Assembly (NCBI GenBank): GCA_024511045.1
Contig: JANEMG010000012.1
Location: 1-14,898, forward strand
DNA: 14,898 nucleotides
Origin: Gammaproteobacteria bacterium
GTDB lineage: Bacteria; Pseudomonadota; Gammaproteobacteria; Methylococcales; Methylomonadaceae
Direction of reading: 5' to 3'
A program made the translations under genes and the position numbers. The notes beneath the pieces were generated by a model. That model was not told the origin of the DNA and did no database searches. It saw nothing but the letters and a program-made list of their open reading frames with translations. Numbering within the stretch: the stretch's first letter is position 1; each line of letters starts with the position of its first letter. Of the stretch, positions 5,872 to 13,076 are shown in pieces.

Positions 5872-8559
5872 TCAGAATTCCTGCCATTCATCATCGCTTT
5901 CCACTGCGGTTTTCGTTTGCAAGTTTGCAGCCGGCGCCGGACTGGCTTCCAGATCGAAGGCCGGACTCCTGCCGGCGGCAATGCTTTCGATATCACCCAG
6001 CAATCCCACGATCTTGTCCGAAAGCGCCGCCACGGCCTGATAGTCCTGCTCGGCAGCATGGCTGTCGCCGCGTTGCTGATGCTCCAGACAGGAACGAACG
6101 CGACCATGCATTTCCGTGTGCAGCTTCTCCAGCTGCTGCATTTCCGGGTGCCGTCCGTAAACCGCCAGACCGGAAGAATACAGCCATTTACCGAGGTCGC
6201 AATCCCGATGGGAAACCGCCTGTTCCATGGTCAGGTCTGCCGATCCGGCCAGGAAGTCGCGCAGTTTTGCCTTCCAGGCCAGATGCTTGCTTTTCGCCAG
6301 CTTGAAATCCAGGGCATTGGCCTGCTGAACGGCAGGGCTGTCAGTAACCGCGGGGTGTTGGGACAAATCGGCATTGAAAAAATCCAGCAATCCCTGCATC
6401 GTGCTGCATTGATCGATCATGGAAATACTGGCGGCCGAAGCCTGCTCCGCCAGGGCCGCGTTCTGCTGGGTGATTTCGTCCATCTGCGTGATGGCATGAT
6501 TGACCTGTTCGATGCCTATCGACTGTTCGGCGCTGGCCGCGGCGATCTCGGCGACGATCTCGCCCACTTTCTTCACGCCGCTGACGATGTCATGCAATGC
6601 GCTGCCGGTCTGATTGACATACTCGCTGCCAGCACGGACTTTCTGGACACTGCTCTGGATCAACTCCTTGCTTTCCCGGGCAGCGGTGGCACTGCGCTGC
6701 GCCAGGTTGCGCACTTCCGTCGCCACCACCGAAAAGCCACACCCCTGCTCTCCGGCCCGGGCCGCTTCCACCGACGCGTTCAAGGCCAGGAGATTGGTCT
6801 GGAAAGCGATTTCATCGATCACGCCGATGATTTCGGCTATCTTGTTGCTGCTTTCATTGATTTCCTGCATCGCGGCAACCGCCTGGTTCACCACCTCACC
6901 GCCATTTTCCGCCAGCTGCCTGGCGTTTTTCGCCACCTGATCGGCCTGCTGGGCATTCTCGGCATTGTTTTTCACCGTGCTGGTCAGCTCCTCCATGCTG
7001 GAGGCGGTCTCCTCGAGGCTGCTGGCCTGCTCTTCGGCGCGCTGTGAAAGGTTGTTGTTGCCGCTGGCGATTTCCTGGGAGGAATGATTGATGAAGTCCG
7101 ATGCCTGCTTGATCTGGCCGAAGACTTCGCCGAGCTTGTTCAGGCTGCTGTTGATGTCGTCCTTGCAGCTGCCGAACAGCCCCTGATAGTCACCGTTCAC
7201 GGTGCCGGTCAGATCGCCGTTGGCAACGCGGGACATGACGCTGGCTATTTCCTTCATCACCTGTTCGATGACATCGCACAGGGCATTGATCTCCTGGCTC
7301 AGTTTGGCATAGAAACCCTCTTTGCCGCTCAAATCGATGCGGTGCTCCAGACGCCCCGTTTTCACCTCGTCCACCAGATTCGCTATCTCCTGTTCGATCC
7401 TGACTTCCCCGGTCCTGTCCCGCCATTCCACGACGGTGCCGATGCGCTCGCCCTGATCATCCTTGACCGGATTGGCGACAATGTCCATATGTCTGCCGCC
7501 AATCAACAGTTTTGAACTGAAGGTATTCTCCAATTTTGCCAGCATGCCGCGCTGGTGCGCCGGATTCTTGTGGAACTGATCGATGTTGGACCCCAGCAGG
7601 CGGCTGGCGTCGAATTCCGGCAACTGCCTGCGGATGTCCTGTTCGGCGGCGTTGAACATGGCCTGAACGGTCTTGTTCATGTAGATGATATCCAGATTGT
7701 TGTTAGCCACCATGACGCAGGAATTCACATTGTCCAGCGCCTGCTTGATGCGCAGCGATTCCCTGGCGACATGCTTGGACTGGGCCAGGTCGGCATTCAG
7801 CTTGACCTGCATGGTCTGCAGGCCGCGCAGAAAGTCACCGATCTGATCCCCGCGCGTCAGATGCAGCGGATTTTTGAATTTATCCTCGGCCAGACGGTAG
7901 AAAATGCCAATGGAGTTCTCCAGCGTCCTGGAAAACAGCAGCACAAGATGCACGCCCAGTGCGGCGCCAAAGGCGGCAAGCAGAAACACCCCAGCCAACG
8001 GCAGATAGGCCTGCTGCTGAAACAGCCCGACCATCAGCCAGACGATCGGTGCAAGCAAAGCCAGCAGGGCCAGCAGGCCTTTTTTCCAGATCGCCATCTC
8101 CCTGGCGGCCTTGAGCATTGCCGGTACGCCTTGGGGCTGCAAGGATGCCTTGTTTTCAATGATCTGCTGGTAAAGCGTTTCCGCCTCGGCAATCTGTTCC
8201 CGGGAAGGAGAATAGCGCACGGAAAGATATTCCTTGACCCGCCCCTTTTCAAAAACCGGCGTGACGTTGGCTTCCACCCAGTAATAGTCGCCTGTCTTGG
8301 TCCGGTTTTTTACCAGTCCCTGCCAGGGTTTGCCCGCTTTCACCGTCGCCCAGAGATCGGCAAAGGCAGCGGCAGGCATATCCGGATGGCGAACCAGATT
8401 ATGATTGGCCCCGAGCAGCTCTTTCAGGCTGAAGCCGCTGATCTCCACGAAGGCATCGTTGGCAAAAGTGATCCGGCCCTTCAGATCCGTCCTGGTCACC
8501 AGAATGGTCCCCTGCTGCATCAGCACTTCCTGATCGGTCACAGGCATATTGATTTTCAT
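5872..8559 (-). CDS. Aer-type chemoreceptor: PAS-TM-HAMP-PAS-HAMP-signalling domain-CZB-pentapeptide
   Basis: 895 residues. PAS 1 (about 12-120) matches E. coli Aer, including the FAD-contact segment NLVRHPDMP with R57, H58 and D60 at the same numbers as in Aer, and KNRTKTGDYYWVEANVTPV. Two membrane helices lie at about 160-180 and 187-209, followed by HAMP-like sequence. PAS 2 (about 265-385) contains FHKNPAHQR (H330, H335). Further HAMP-like sequence (390-480) leads to the signalling hairpin, whose tip is near 580-625. The CZB zinc site is H759, C787, H814 and H818; these spacings of 28, 27 and 4 are close to those of DgcZ. The tail EWQEF (891-895) is a CheR/CheB tether. It probably senses redox or energy state, plus zinc or oxidants through CZB (inference). 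Oddity: tip residue C607 replaces a usual arginine. Ribosome-binding site AAGGAG is 8-9 bases upstream. Confidence 0.95.
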   Translation of the reverse strand: MKINMPVTDQEVLMQQGTILVTRTDLKGRITFANDAFVEISGFSLKELLGANHNLVRHPDMPAAAFADLWATVKAGKPWQGLVKNRTKTGDYYWVEANVTPVFEKGRVKEYLSVRYSPSREQIAEAETLYQQIIENKASLQPQGVPAMLKAAREMAIWKKGLLALLALLAPIVWLMVGLFQQQAYLPLAGVFLLAAFGAALGVHLVLLFSRTLENSIGIFYRLAEDKFKNPLHLTRGDQIGDFLRGLQTMQVKLNADLAQSKHVARESLRIKQALDNVNSCVMVANNNLDIIYMNKTVQAMFNAAEQDIRRQLPEFDASRLLGSNIDQFHKNPAHQRGMLAKLENTFSSKLLIGGRHMDIVANPVKDDQGERIGTVVEWRDRTGEVRIEQEIANLVDEVKTGRLEHRIDLSGKEGFYAKLSQEINALCDVIEQVMKEIASVMSRVANGDLTGTVNGDYQGLFGSCKDDINSSLNKLGEVFGQIKQASDFINHSSQEIASGNNNLSQRAEEQASSLEETASSMEELTSTVKNNAENAQQADQVAKNARQLAENGGEVVNQAVAAMQEINESSNKIAEIIGVIDEIAFQTNLLALNASVEAARAGEQGCGFSVVATEVRNLAQRSATAARESKELIQSSVQKVRAGSEYVNQTGSALHDIVSGVKKVGEIVAEIAAASAEQSIGIEQVNHAITQMDEITQQNAALAEQASAASISMIDQCSTMQGLLDFFNADLSQHPAVTDSPAVQQANALDFKLAKSKHLAWKAKLRDFLAGSADLTMEQAVSHRDCDLGKWLYSSGLAVYGRHPEMQQLEKLHTEMHGRVRSCLEHQQRGDSHAAEQDYQAVAALSDKIVGLLGDIESIAAGRSPAFDLEASPAPAANLQTKTAVESDDEWQEF

Positions 8560-8601
8560 AACTTATGCTCCTTATCGGTGAAGGCGTCTTCGGCCGACCG
8601 G

Positions 8602-9102
8602 TCAATGCGCCTGGTCATCGTCCCCACCATCCAGTTTCAACAATTTATCCACATCCAGCAGCATCACCATCCGTTCTCCCACCGACACGATGCCATTGAT
8701 GTATTCGGTACTGACCCGGGCGCCGAAATCCGGCGTCATCTGCACGGCAGCGGTATCGACATCGACGACATCGGAAACGGCATCCACCACGACCCCCATC
8801 ACCCGCTGTCTGCCGTTGTCATCACGGGTATGCAGTACCACCACCGTCACCGGGGTATATTCGGAATGCCCCAGATTGAACCGCTCGCGCAGATCGATGA
8901 TCGGCACGATGGCGCCGCGCAGATTGACCACGCCCTTTTCGTAGGGATTGACATTGGGAATTCTCGATACCGGCTCCCAGCTGCGGATCTCCTGAACGCG
9001 CAGGATATCGACGGCATATTCCTCGCTGCCCAGAACGAAGGCCAGAAACTGGGCATCATTGCCCGCCTGACTGCGCATTGTTTCTGTATCGCTTGATGTC
9101 AT
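8602..9102 (-). CDS. cheW: CheW coupling protein, first paralogue
   Basis: 166 residues from ATG 9102, which begins one base after the cheA stop; an in-frame ATG at 9120 overlapping cheA by 17 bases would add six residues. Neither has an obvious Shine-Dalgarno, so translation is probably coupled to cheA. The CheW fold is clear: FLAFVLGSEEYAVDILRVQE, NLRGAIVPIIDLRERFNL, and GVVVDAVSDVVDVDTAAVQM, with MLLDVDKLLKLDGG at the end. It links CheA (through the P5 domain) to receptors. The C-terminal tail after MLLDVDKLL is acidic (DGGDDDQAH). It lies between cheA and the large receptor, the usual order in accessory che clusters such as Pseudomonas Che2. Confidence 0.95.
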   Translation of the reverse strand: MTSSDTETMRSQAGNDAQFLAFVLGSEEYAVDILRVQEIRSWEPVSRIPNVNPYEKGVVNLRGAIVPIIDLRERFNLGHSEYTPVTVVVLHTRDDNGRQRVMGVVVDAVSDVVDVDTAAVQMTPDFGARVSTEYINGIVSVGERMVMLLDVDKLLKLDGGDDDQAH

Positions 9103-9103
9103 T

Positions 9104-11221
9104 TCAGGCTGTTTCGGCATAGGACTGTTGTGCTTTGGCTGCTTGTTGATTCGACAGGCGCACCAGTCCCGGAATGTCCAGAATCAGCGCCACCGACCCA
9201 TCGCCGAGAATGGTCGCCCCGGAAACGCCTTCCACGCGCCGAAAATTGGCCTCCAGGGACTTGATCACCACCTGCTGCTGGCTGAGCAGATCGTCGATAA
9301 ACAATCCGCAGCGCACGCCCTGGCCTTCGACAACGACCACCAGTCCTTCGCAGAGTTTTTTCGCGCGGACATTTTCCACGCCGAAAATTTCGTGCATTCT
9401 GATGATCGGCAGGTATTCCTCGCGCAGGCGGAAAGTTTCCCCCTTGCCGGCGACCCGGTTGACCATGTCTTCGCTGACATTGATGGATTCGATGATGGAA
9501 ACCAGCGGCACGATATAGGTCTCGTCACCGACGGCGATGGACTGGCCGTCCAGAATGGCCAGTGTCAGCGGAAGATGGATGGCAAACACCGACCCCCGCC
9601 CCTGTTCCGACTGGATTTCGATGTTGCCGCCCAGGGTTTGAATATTTTTGCGCACCACGTCCATGCCGACGCCGCGCCCGGAGATATCGCTCAACTGTTC
9701 CGCCGTGGAAAATCCCGGCATGAAAATCAGTTCGAAGACCTGCTGATCGGTCATCGGGATATTGTCTTCGACCAGCCCCTTTTCAATCGCTTTCGCCAGC
9801 AGTTTTTCCTTGTCCAGGCCGCGTCCGTCGTCGCACACCTCGATGACGATATTGCCGCCGCGATGATAGGCATTCAACGTGATTCTGCCCGTTTCCGGCT
9901 TACCCGCCGCCAGACGCTGTTCCGGCATCTCGATGCCATGGTCCAGGCTGTTTCGTACCAGATGCACCAGAGGGTCGCTGATCAACTCGATGACCGTTTT
10001 GTCCACTTCGGTCTGTTCGCCGGTCATTTCCAGGATGATTTTCTTGCCCATCTTGGCGCTGAGGTCATGCACCAGCCGTGGAAAACGGGTAAACACGAAA
10101 TTGATCGGCAGCATGCGGATATTCATGACGCTTTCCTGCAATTCCCGGGTATGCCGTTCCAGTTGCGCCAGCCCGCTTTTCAACTGGTCCATCCTGTTGA
10201 TGGAAAATTGCTCGCCCACCAGGCTCAGCATGGACTGGGTAATGACCAGTTCCCCGACCATATTGATCAGGTTGTCGATCTTTTCGGTATCGACCCGGAT
10301 GGAACTGGAACCTGCCGGCTTGGCCGGTGCTTTTTTTGCGGCAGGTTTTTGTTCCCTGCGCCGGCTTGCCGGTTCTTCATTATTGGGCGGCGACGCTACC
10401 TCCGCAGCCTGCAGCTTCTGAACGGCTGGCTCCGATCGATCCTGGCCGGTGTCTTCTGATTTCTCTTCGACTCCAGGCTGCGCCGTCAATTGCTGAACCG
10501 CCAGGTCGCAATCCTCTTCCACCCAGTCGAACACATCATCGATCTGCTCCCGGCTGATATCGCCAGTTATCTGCAGATCCCAGGACAGATGGCATTCCTC
10601 CGGATCCAACTGCTGGAAATCGGGAACCCCCTGAAAATCCACCTTTACGGTCAATTCGCCAAGCTCGGCCAACTCGCGGAACATCCGCACCGGATCGTTG
10701 CCGGTCTTCAACAGATGGACATGGGGGCTGAACGCGATGCGCCAGCCCTGCACCACCGTGTCGGCCACAGCAGATGCATCGCCCGGCCTCTGGAAGGCCG
10801 GCTCATTCGCCAATACCGACCCTGCAACCCCTCCACTATCGAGCTCCCGATCCAGCGCCTGTTTGTGTTCGGCCACCCGGGCAGAATCGATTTCCTGGGA
10901 GGATTGAATCGCCGTGAGCATTTCCCGCAGACAGTCCACCGATCCCAGCAGGATCTCCACCGCCCCCTGCGTCACCTGCCGGCGGCCATCGCGCATTTCG
11001 TCCAGCAGGGCCTCCATGACGTGGGTGAATTCGGCGACCTCGGTGAAACCAAACGTACCGCTGCCGCCCTTGATGGAATGCGTCGCCCGGAAAATGGTGT
11101 TGATCGCCTCGGCATCGAAATCGCCCATGTCCAGATTGAGCAATCCCGACTCCATCGCATCCAGGCCCTCGAAGCTCTCTTCGAAAAAAACCTGGTGGAA
11201 CTGCGCCATATCGATAGTCAT
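9104..11221 (-). CDS. cheA: CheA, chemotaxis sensor histidine kinase
   Basis: 705 residues, a complete class II histidine kinase. P1 (1-105) carries the phospho-accepting H48 in RATHSIKGGSGTFGF. A linker leads to a P2-like response-regulator docking domain (about 158-245), then a charged Pro/Ala-rich linker (250-305). P3 dimerisation is at about 306-370. The P4 ATPase shows the N box HLVRNSLDHGIE (420-431), G1 DDGRG (464-468), F box FMPGFSTAE (500-508) and G2 GRGVGMDVV (515-523). P5, CheW-like, spans about 550-690. It transfers phosphate to the adjacent CheY and to CheB. Start ATG 11221 has AAGGA 8 bases upstream. All catalytic motifs are intact. The single histidine domain means it is not a multi-Hpt ChpA-type kinase. 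Confidence 0.97.
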   Translation of the reverse strand: MTIDMAQFHQVFFEESFEGLDAMESGLLNLDMGDFDAEAINTIFRATHSIKGGSGTFGFTEVAEFTHVMEALLDEMRDGRRQVTQGAVEILLGSVDCLREMLTAIQSSQEIDSARVAEHKQALDRELDSGGVAGSVLANEPAFQRPGDASAVADTVVQGWRIAFSPHVHLLKTGNDPVRMFRELAELGELTVKVDFQGVPDFQQLDPEECHLSWDLQITGDISREQIDDVFDWVEEDCDLAVQQLTAQPGVEEKSEDTGQDRSEPAVQKLQAAEVASPPNNEEPASRRREQKPAAKKAPAKPAGSSSIRVDTEKIDNLINMVGELVITQSMLSLVGEQFSINRMDQLKSGLAQLERHTRELQESVMNIRMLPINFVFTRFPRLVHDLSAKMGKKIILEMTGEQTEVDKTVIELISDPLVHLVRNSLDHGIEMPEQRLAAGKPETGRITLNAYHRGGNIVIEVCDDGRGLDKEKLLAKAIEKGLVEDNIPMTDQQVFELIFMPGFSTAEQLSDISGRGVGMDVVRKNIQTLGGNIEIQSEQGRGSVFAIHLPLTLAILDGQSIAVGDETYIVPLVSIIESINVSEDMVNRVAGKGETFRLREEYLPIIRMHEIFGVENVRAKKLCEGLVVVVEGQGVRCGLFIDDLLSQQQVVIKSLEANFRRVEGVSGATILGDGSVALILDIPGLVRLSNQQAAKAQQSYAETA

Positions 11222-11239
11222 GAAATTTCCTTTTTTGCC

Positions 11240-11255
11240 CGCAGCCTTCGCTGCG
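11240..11255 (-). other. Short hairpin in the cheY-cheA intergenic mRNA
   Basis: A perfect 6-bp inverted repeat with a 4-base loop (CGCAGC-GAAG-GCTGCG on the minus strand) sits in the 43-base gap between cheY and cheA, about 19 bases before the cheA start. It is followed by an A run, not a T run, so it is not an intrinsic terminator of the operon. It could protect or separate the cheY end of the transcript or influence cheA translation; this is inference only. Confidence 0.35.
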
Positions 11256-11264
11256 CTTCGCTAT

Positions 11265-11627
11265 CTAGCCCAGCACCTTGTTGATGGTCTTCAATAATTG
11301 ATCGGGGTTGAAGGGCTTCACGATCCAGCCTGTCGCACCGGCGGCCTTGCCCTGCATTTTCTTGTCGGTTCCGGATTCTGTGGTCAACATCAGCATGGGA
11401 ATGAATTGATAACCGCTCAGCTGGCGCAACTCCTTGATCAAACTGATGCCATCCTTTCTCGGCATGTTGACGTCGGTGACCACCAGATCAAATTTGCCGG
11501 CTTTCGCCTTGCTCAGGGCATCTTCACCGTCCACCGCCTCGACGACATCATAGCCCGCTCCCTTCAGGGTGAAAGCCACCATCTGGCGCATGGATGCGGA
11601 ATCATCGACTGCAAGAATACTGGGCAT
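11265..11627 (-). CDS. cheY: CheY, single-domain response regulator
   Basis: 120 residues, one receiver domain. Acidic pocket D8 and D9, phospho-acceptor D52 (VVTDVNMPRKDG), T82 (MLTTES) and K104 (VKPF) are all present. The aromatic switch position is filled by W101 (GATGWIVKPF). It is the first gene of the che operon and the probable output regulator phosphorylated by the CheA just downstream. Whether it acts on a flagellar motor, pili or another target is not shown by the sequence. The frame extends upstream, but ATG 11627 is preceded by a strong AGGAGGA ribosome-binding site and gives the standard N-terminus MPSILAVDDSASMRQ. Confidence 0.96.
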   Translation of the reverse strand: MPSILAVDDSASMRQMVAFTLKGAGYDVVEAVDGEDALSKAKAGKFDLVVTDVNMPRKDGISLIKELRQLSGYQFIPMLMLTTESGTDKKMQGKAAGATGWIVKPFNPDQLLKTINKVLG

Positions 11628-11631
11628 TTTT

Positions 11632-11638
11632 TCCTCCT
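11632..11638 (-). promoter_or_regulatory. Ribosome-binding site of cheY
   Basis: AGGAGGA on the minus strand, 4 bases before the A-rich spacer ends at ATG 11627. It is the strongest Shine-Dalgarno of the locus, decides the cheY start against an upstream ATG at 11654, and predicts high CheY output. Confidence 0.85.
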
Positions 11639-11717
11639 GTAATGACGACTTCAATTTTCATTGCCTGCGCACACTGCCGCATTGAAGTATTGCTAAGGAA
11701 GTGTAGTACAATTTTTT

Positions 11718-11725
11718 CAGTCGGG
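11718..11725. repeat. 8-bp target-site duplication, left copy (MITE copy B)
   Basis: CAGTCGGG directly precedes the left end of copy B and is repeated perfectly at 11871-11878. The sequence differs from the duplication around copy A, as expected for independent insertions. Confidence 0.9.
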
Positions 11726-11870
11726 GTAACTACTCACCCCCTACCGGAAGAAGCCCCTGCAGGTGGTCTGTGGAGGAAGTGTCTTTGGCAGGGATGCCAA
11801 AGCCAAGCCTGCAGGGAGGTATTCACGGCGTCTTCCGGAACAGACCACCCATAGGGGCACGATTAGTAAC
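11726..11870 (+). mobile_element. MITE copy B, IS66-like ends, 145 bp
   Basis: Begins GTAACTACTC and ends GATTAGTAAC, an imperfect (8 of 10) terminal inverted repeat, and is flanked by the perfect 8-bp direct repeat CAGTCGGG. It shares a 38-bp identical core (11763-11800) with copy A. Internally it is strongly palindromic: GGTGGTCTGT (11762-11771) pairs with ACAGACCACC (11840-11849), and CTTTGGCA-GGGA-TGCCAAAG (11783-11802) is a perfect 8-bp hairpin. No protein-coding capacity is evident. The GTAA ends and 8-bp duplications point to an IS66-family transposase as mobiliser. It lies between two divergent genes and may have altered the regulation of either. Confidence 0.88.
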
Positions 11871-11878
11871 CAGTCGGG
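11871..11878. repeat. 8-bp target-site duplication, right copy (MITE copy B)
   Basis: Second perfect copy of CAGTCGGG, directly after the right end of the element. Confidence 0.9.
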
Positions 11879-11926
11879 AATGAAAAGCCAACCCAAGGTG
11901 CGAGGAAAACCTGCTGTGAGAGACTT

Positions 11927-11955
11927 CTGGCAAGCACTTTTATTGCATCTATACT
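11927..11955 (+). promoter_or_regulatory. Possible sigma-70 promoter of the secretin-like gene
   Basis: CTGGCA (11927-11932, 4 of 6 to TTGACA) and TATACT (11950-11955, 5 of 6 to TATAAT) are separated by 17 bases. Transcription would start about 7 bases later, essentially at the ATG at 11962, which implies a leaderless or nearly leaderless mRNA. Only a weak GGGA lies before the start codon, which fits. Assigned by eye. Confidence 0.4.
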
Positions 11956-11961
11956 GGGATC

Positions 11962-12777
11962 ATGATGTTGAGAAAATACTTTTGGCTGGTGCTGTTGTTC
12001 TGTCATACAGCGCACAGTATGGACACGATACTGGAAGTGATTCAGCTGCAGAATCGTCCTGCATCGGAAATTCAACCCCTGTTGCAGCCGCTGCTCTCCG
12101 GTTCCGATCGTGTCATCGCCGATGGCACGCGGCTGATCGTGCGCGCCGCACCGGAACGCCTGCAGGAAATAAGGGACCTGGTTGCCAAACTGGACAGGGG
12201 GCTGGAGAATCTGCGCATCCAGGTCCTGCAGGGCAGAAACATTTCCGCGCAGCAATTGAATGCCCGCATCAGGGCCCGGGGCCGCATCGACCTCGACGAC
12301 CCGGACAGAAGCAGATTGCATATTTCTGGCAATTATTACCAGACCAGGAGTCATGATGCCGCGGAAAACACCCAGACTGTCACAACGCTGAATGGCCGGC
12401 CCGCCCATATCAGGATTGGCACAGTCCATACCATCCCCAACCTGCAGATCTATCAGCCAGGCTATGGCTATCCGGGAATTGTCGGCTCGTCGACGCTGAT
12501 CGAGGCCAGCACCGGCATCGCCGTGCTGCCGCGCCTGACCGGTAAAGGTGACCGGGTCATGATCAGCATTTCACCCTGGTCGGAGCAGATGCGCTACAAC
12601 AACCAGATCGACATTCAGGACGCGGCCACGACCATCGAGGCAACGCTTGGGGAATGGGTGGAAATCGGCGCGATCACTGAAGACAGTCAGTTTCAGCAGC
12701 ATGGCCTCTCCAGCAGAACATACCACAGCAAGCGCGACAACCTGCATATCCTGCTGAAAGTGGACAGGACCGAATAA
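11962..12777 (+). CDS. Small exported secretin-like protein (secretin N domain plus partial secretin domain)
   Basis: 271 residues. Residues 1-19 look like a signal peptide (basic start, hydrophobic FWLVLLFC core). Residues 21-85 resemble the NolW/secretin N domain: ILEVIQLQNRPASEIQPLL, then TRLIVRAAPERLQEIRDLVA and KLDRG. From about 140 the sequence follows the entry to the secretin domain (TTLNGRPAHIRIG), then GIAVLPRLTGKGDRVMISIS and LGEWVEIGAI. The whole is far shorter than true secretins such as GspD or PilQ (500 or more residues), and no partner secretion genes are nearby. It may be a periplasmic or outer-membrane accessory protein. The exact role is unknown. ATG 11965 is better spaced from GGGA than ATG 11962. 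It is the only gene here on the plus strand. Confidence 0.85.
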   Translation: MMLRKYFWLVLLFCHTAHSMDTILEVIQLQNRPASEIQPLLQPLLSGSDRVIADGTRLIVRAAPERLQEIRDLVAKLDRGLENLRIQVLQGRNISAQQLNARIRARGRIDLDDPDRSRLHISGNYYQTRSHDAAENTQTVTTLNGRPAHIRIGTVHTIPNLQIYQPGYGYPGIVGSSTLIEASTGIAVLPRLTGKGDRVMISISPWSEQMRYNNQIDIQDAATTIEATLGEWVEIGAITEDSQFQQHGLSSRTYHSKRDNLHILLKVDRTE

Positions 12778-12999
12778 CCTGAAAAGTCAGCGACTGCCGC
12801 CAGGATTGGTAAAAAAATCGTGTGTGACAGGCAGGAAACGCCGGCAATTCCGCGTCAAAAAGCCGGGAAGGACAAGGTTGATGTTGGCAGCAATGACTTG
12901 CCGAGGCCTCAGGGAGAGGTGTGGTCACTAATCATGTTGCGCTGTTGGAATTCGGGCGCAGAAAGCGCTTGCTGTTGGCAGGAAATCTGATTTTTTAAT
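12778..12999. other. Intergenic region between the secretin-like gene and tRNA-Pro
   Basis: 222 bases between convergent units. No convincing gene, terminator or repeat was found apart from the short inverted repeat that flanks the tRNA (its 3' trailer, about 12988-12999). Confidence 0.6.
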
Positions 13000-13076
13000 T
13001 GGTCGGGGCGAAAGGATTTGAACCTTCGACCCCCACAACCCCATTGTGGTGCGCTACCAGGCTGCGCTACGCCCCG
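13000..13076 (-). tRNA. tRNA-Pro (anticodon GGG), CCA encoded
   Basis: 77 bases fold as a complete cloverleaf. The acceptor stem is CGGGGCG/CGCCCCG with A discriminator and genomically encoded CCA. The D arm is GCGCAGCCTGGTAGCGC. The anticodon stem CCACA/TGTGG encloses loop ATGGGGT, giving anticodon GGG and G37, normal for proline tRNAs. The T arm contains GGTTCGAATCC. It follows the MerR-type gene on the same strand, a placement seen in many gammaproteobacteria downstream of ihfA. It is unusual in that 11 bases on either side are complementary to each other, extending the acceptor helix of the precursor. Confidence 0.96.

Larger units (their letters stand above)
11628..11961. other. Divergent intergenic region between cheY and the secretin-like gene
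   Basis: 334 bases separate the start of cheY (leftward) from the start of the secretin-like gene (rightward). About 153 of them are the inserted MITE plus one target-site copy, leaving about 181 bases of original sequence. The cheY leader (11639-11717) is AT-richer, but no convincing sigma-70, sigma-28 or sigma-54 promoter could be assigned by eye. Both divergent promoters must lie here or within the element. Confidence 0.7.

Noticed and set aside
5847..6107. N-terminal extension of the second CheW overlapping the receptor gene
   Set aside because: The extension is the other-frame reading of the receptor's conserved C-terminus and adds no recognisable domain; a normal CheW starts at 5846.
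7555..9096. Long open frame on the plus strand opposite the large receptor and cheW
   Set aside because: It lies antisense to well-conserved genes, shows no domain motif and is rich in His, Gln and Arg, as antisense frames of GC-rich genes are. A similar frame at 5836-7047 was dropped for the same reason.
11927..11950. Sigma-54 promoter (TGGCA followed by TTGCA) upstream of the secretin-like gene
   Set aside because: The GG and GC doublets are 14 bases apart instead of 10, so the spacing is wrong.
13000..13076. tRNA-Pro as an integration site for a genomic island carrying the che operon
   Set aside because: No integrase gene and no direct repeat of the tRNA 3' end was found in the window.
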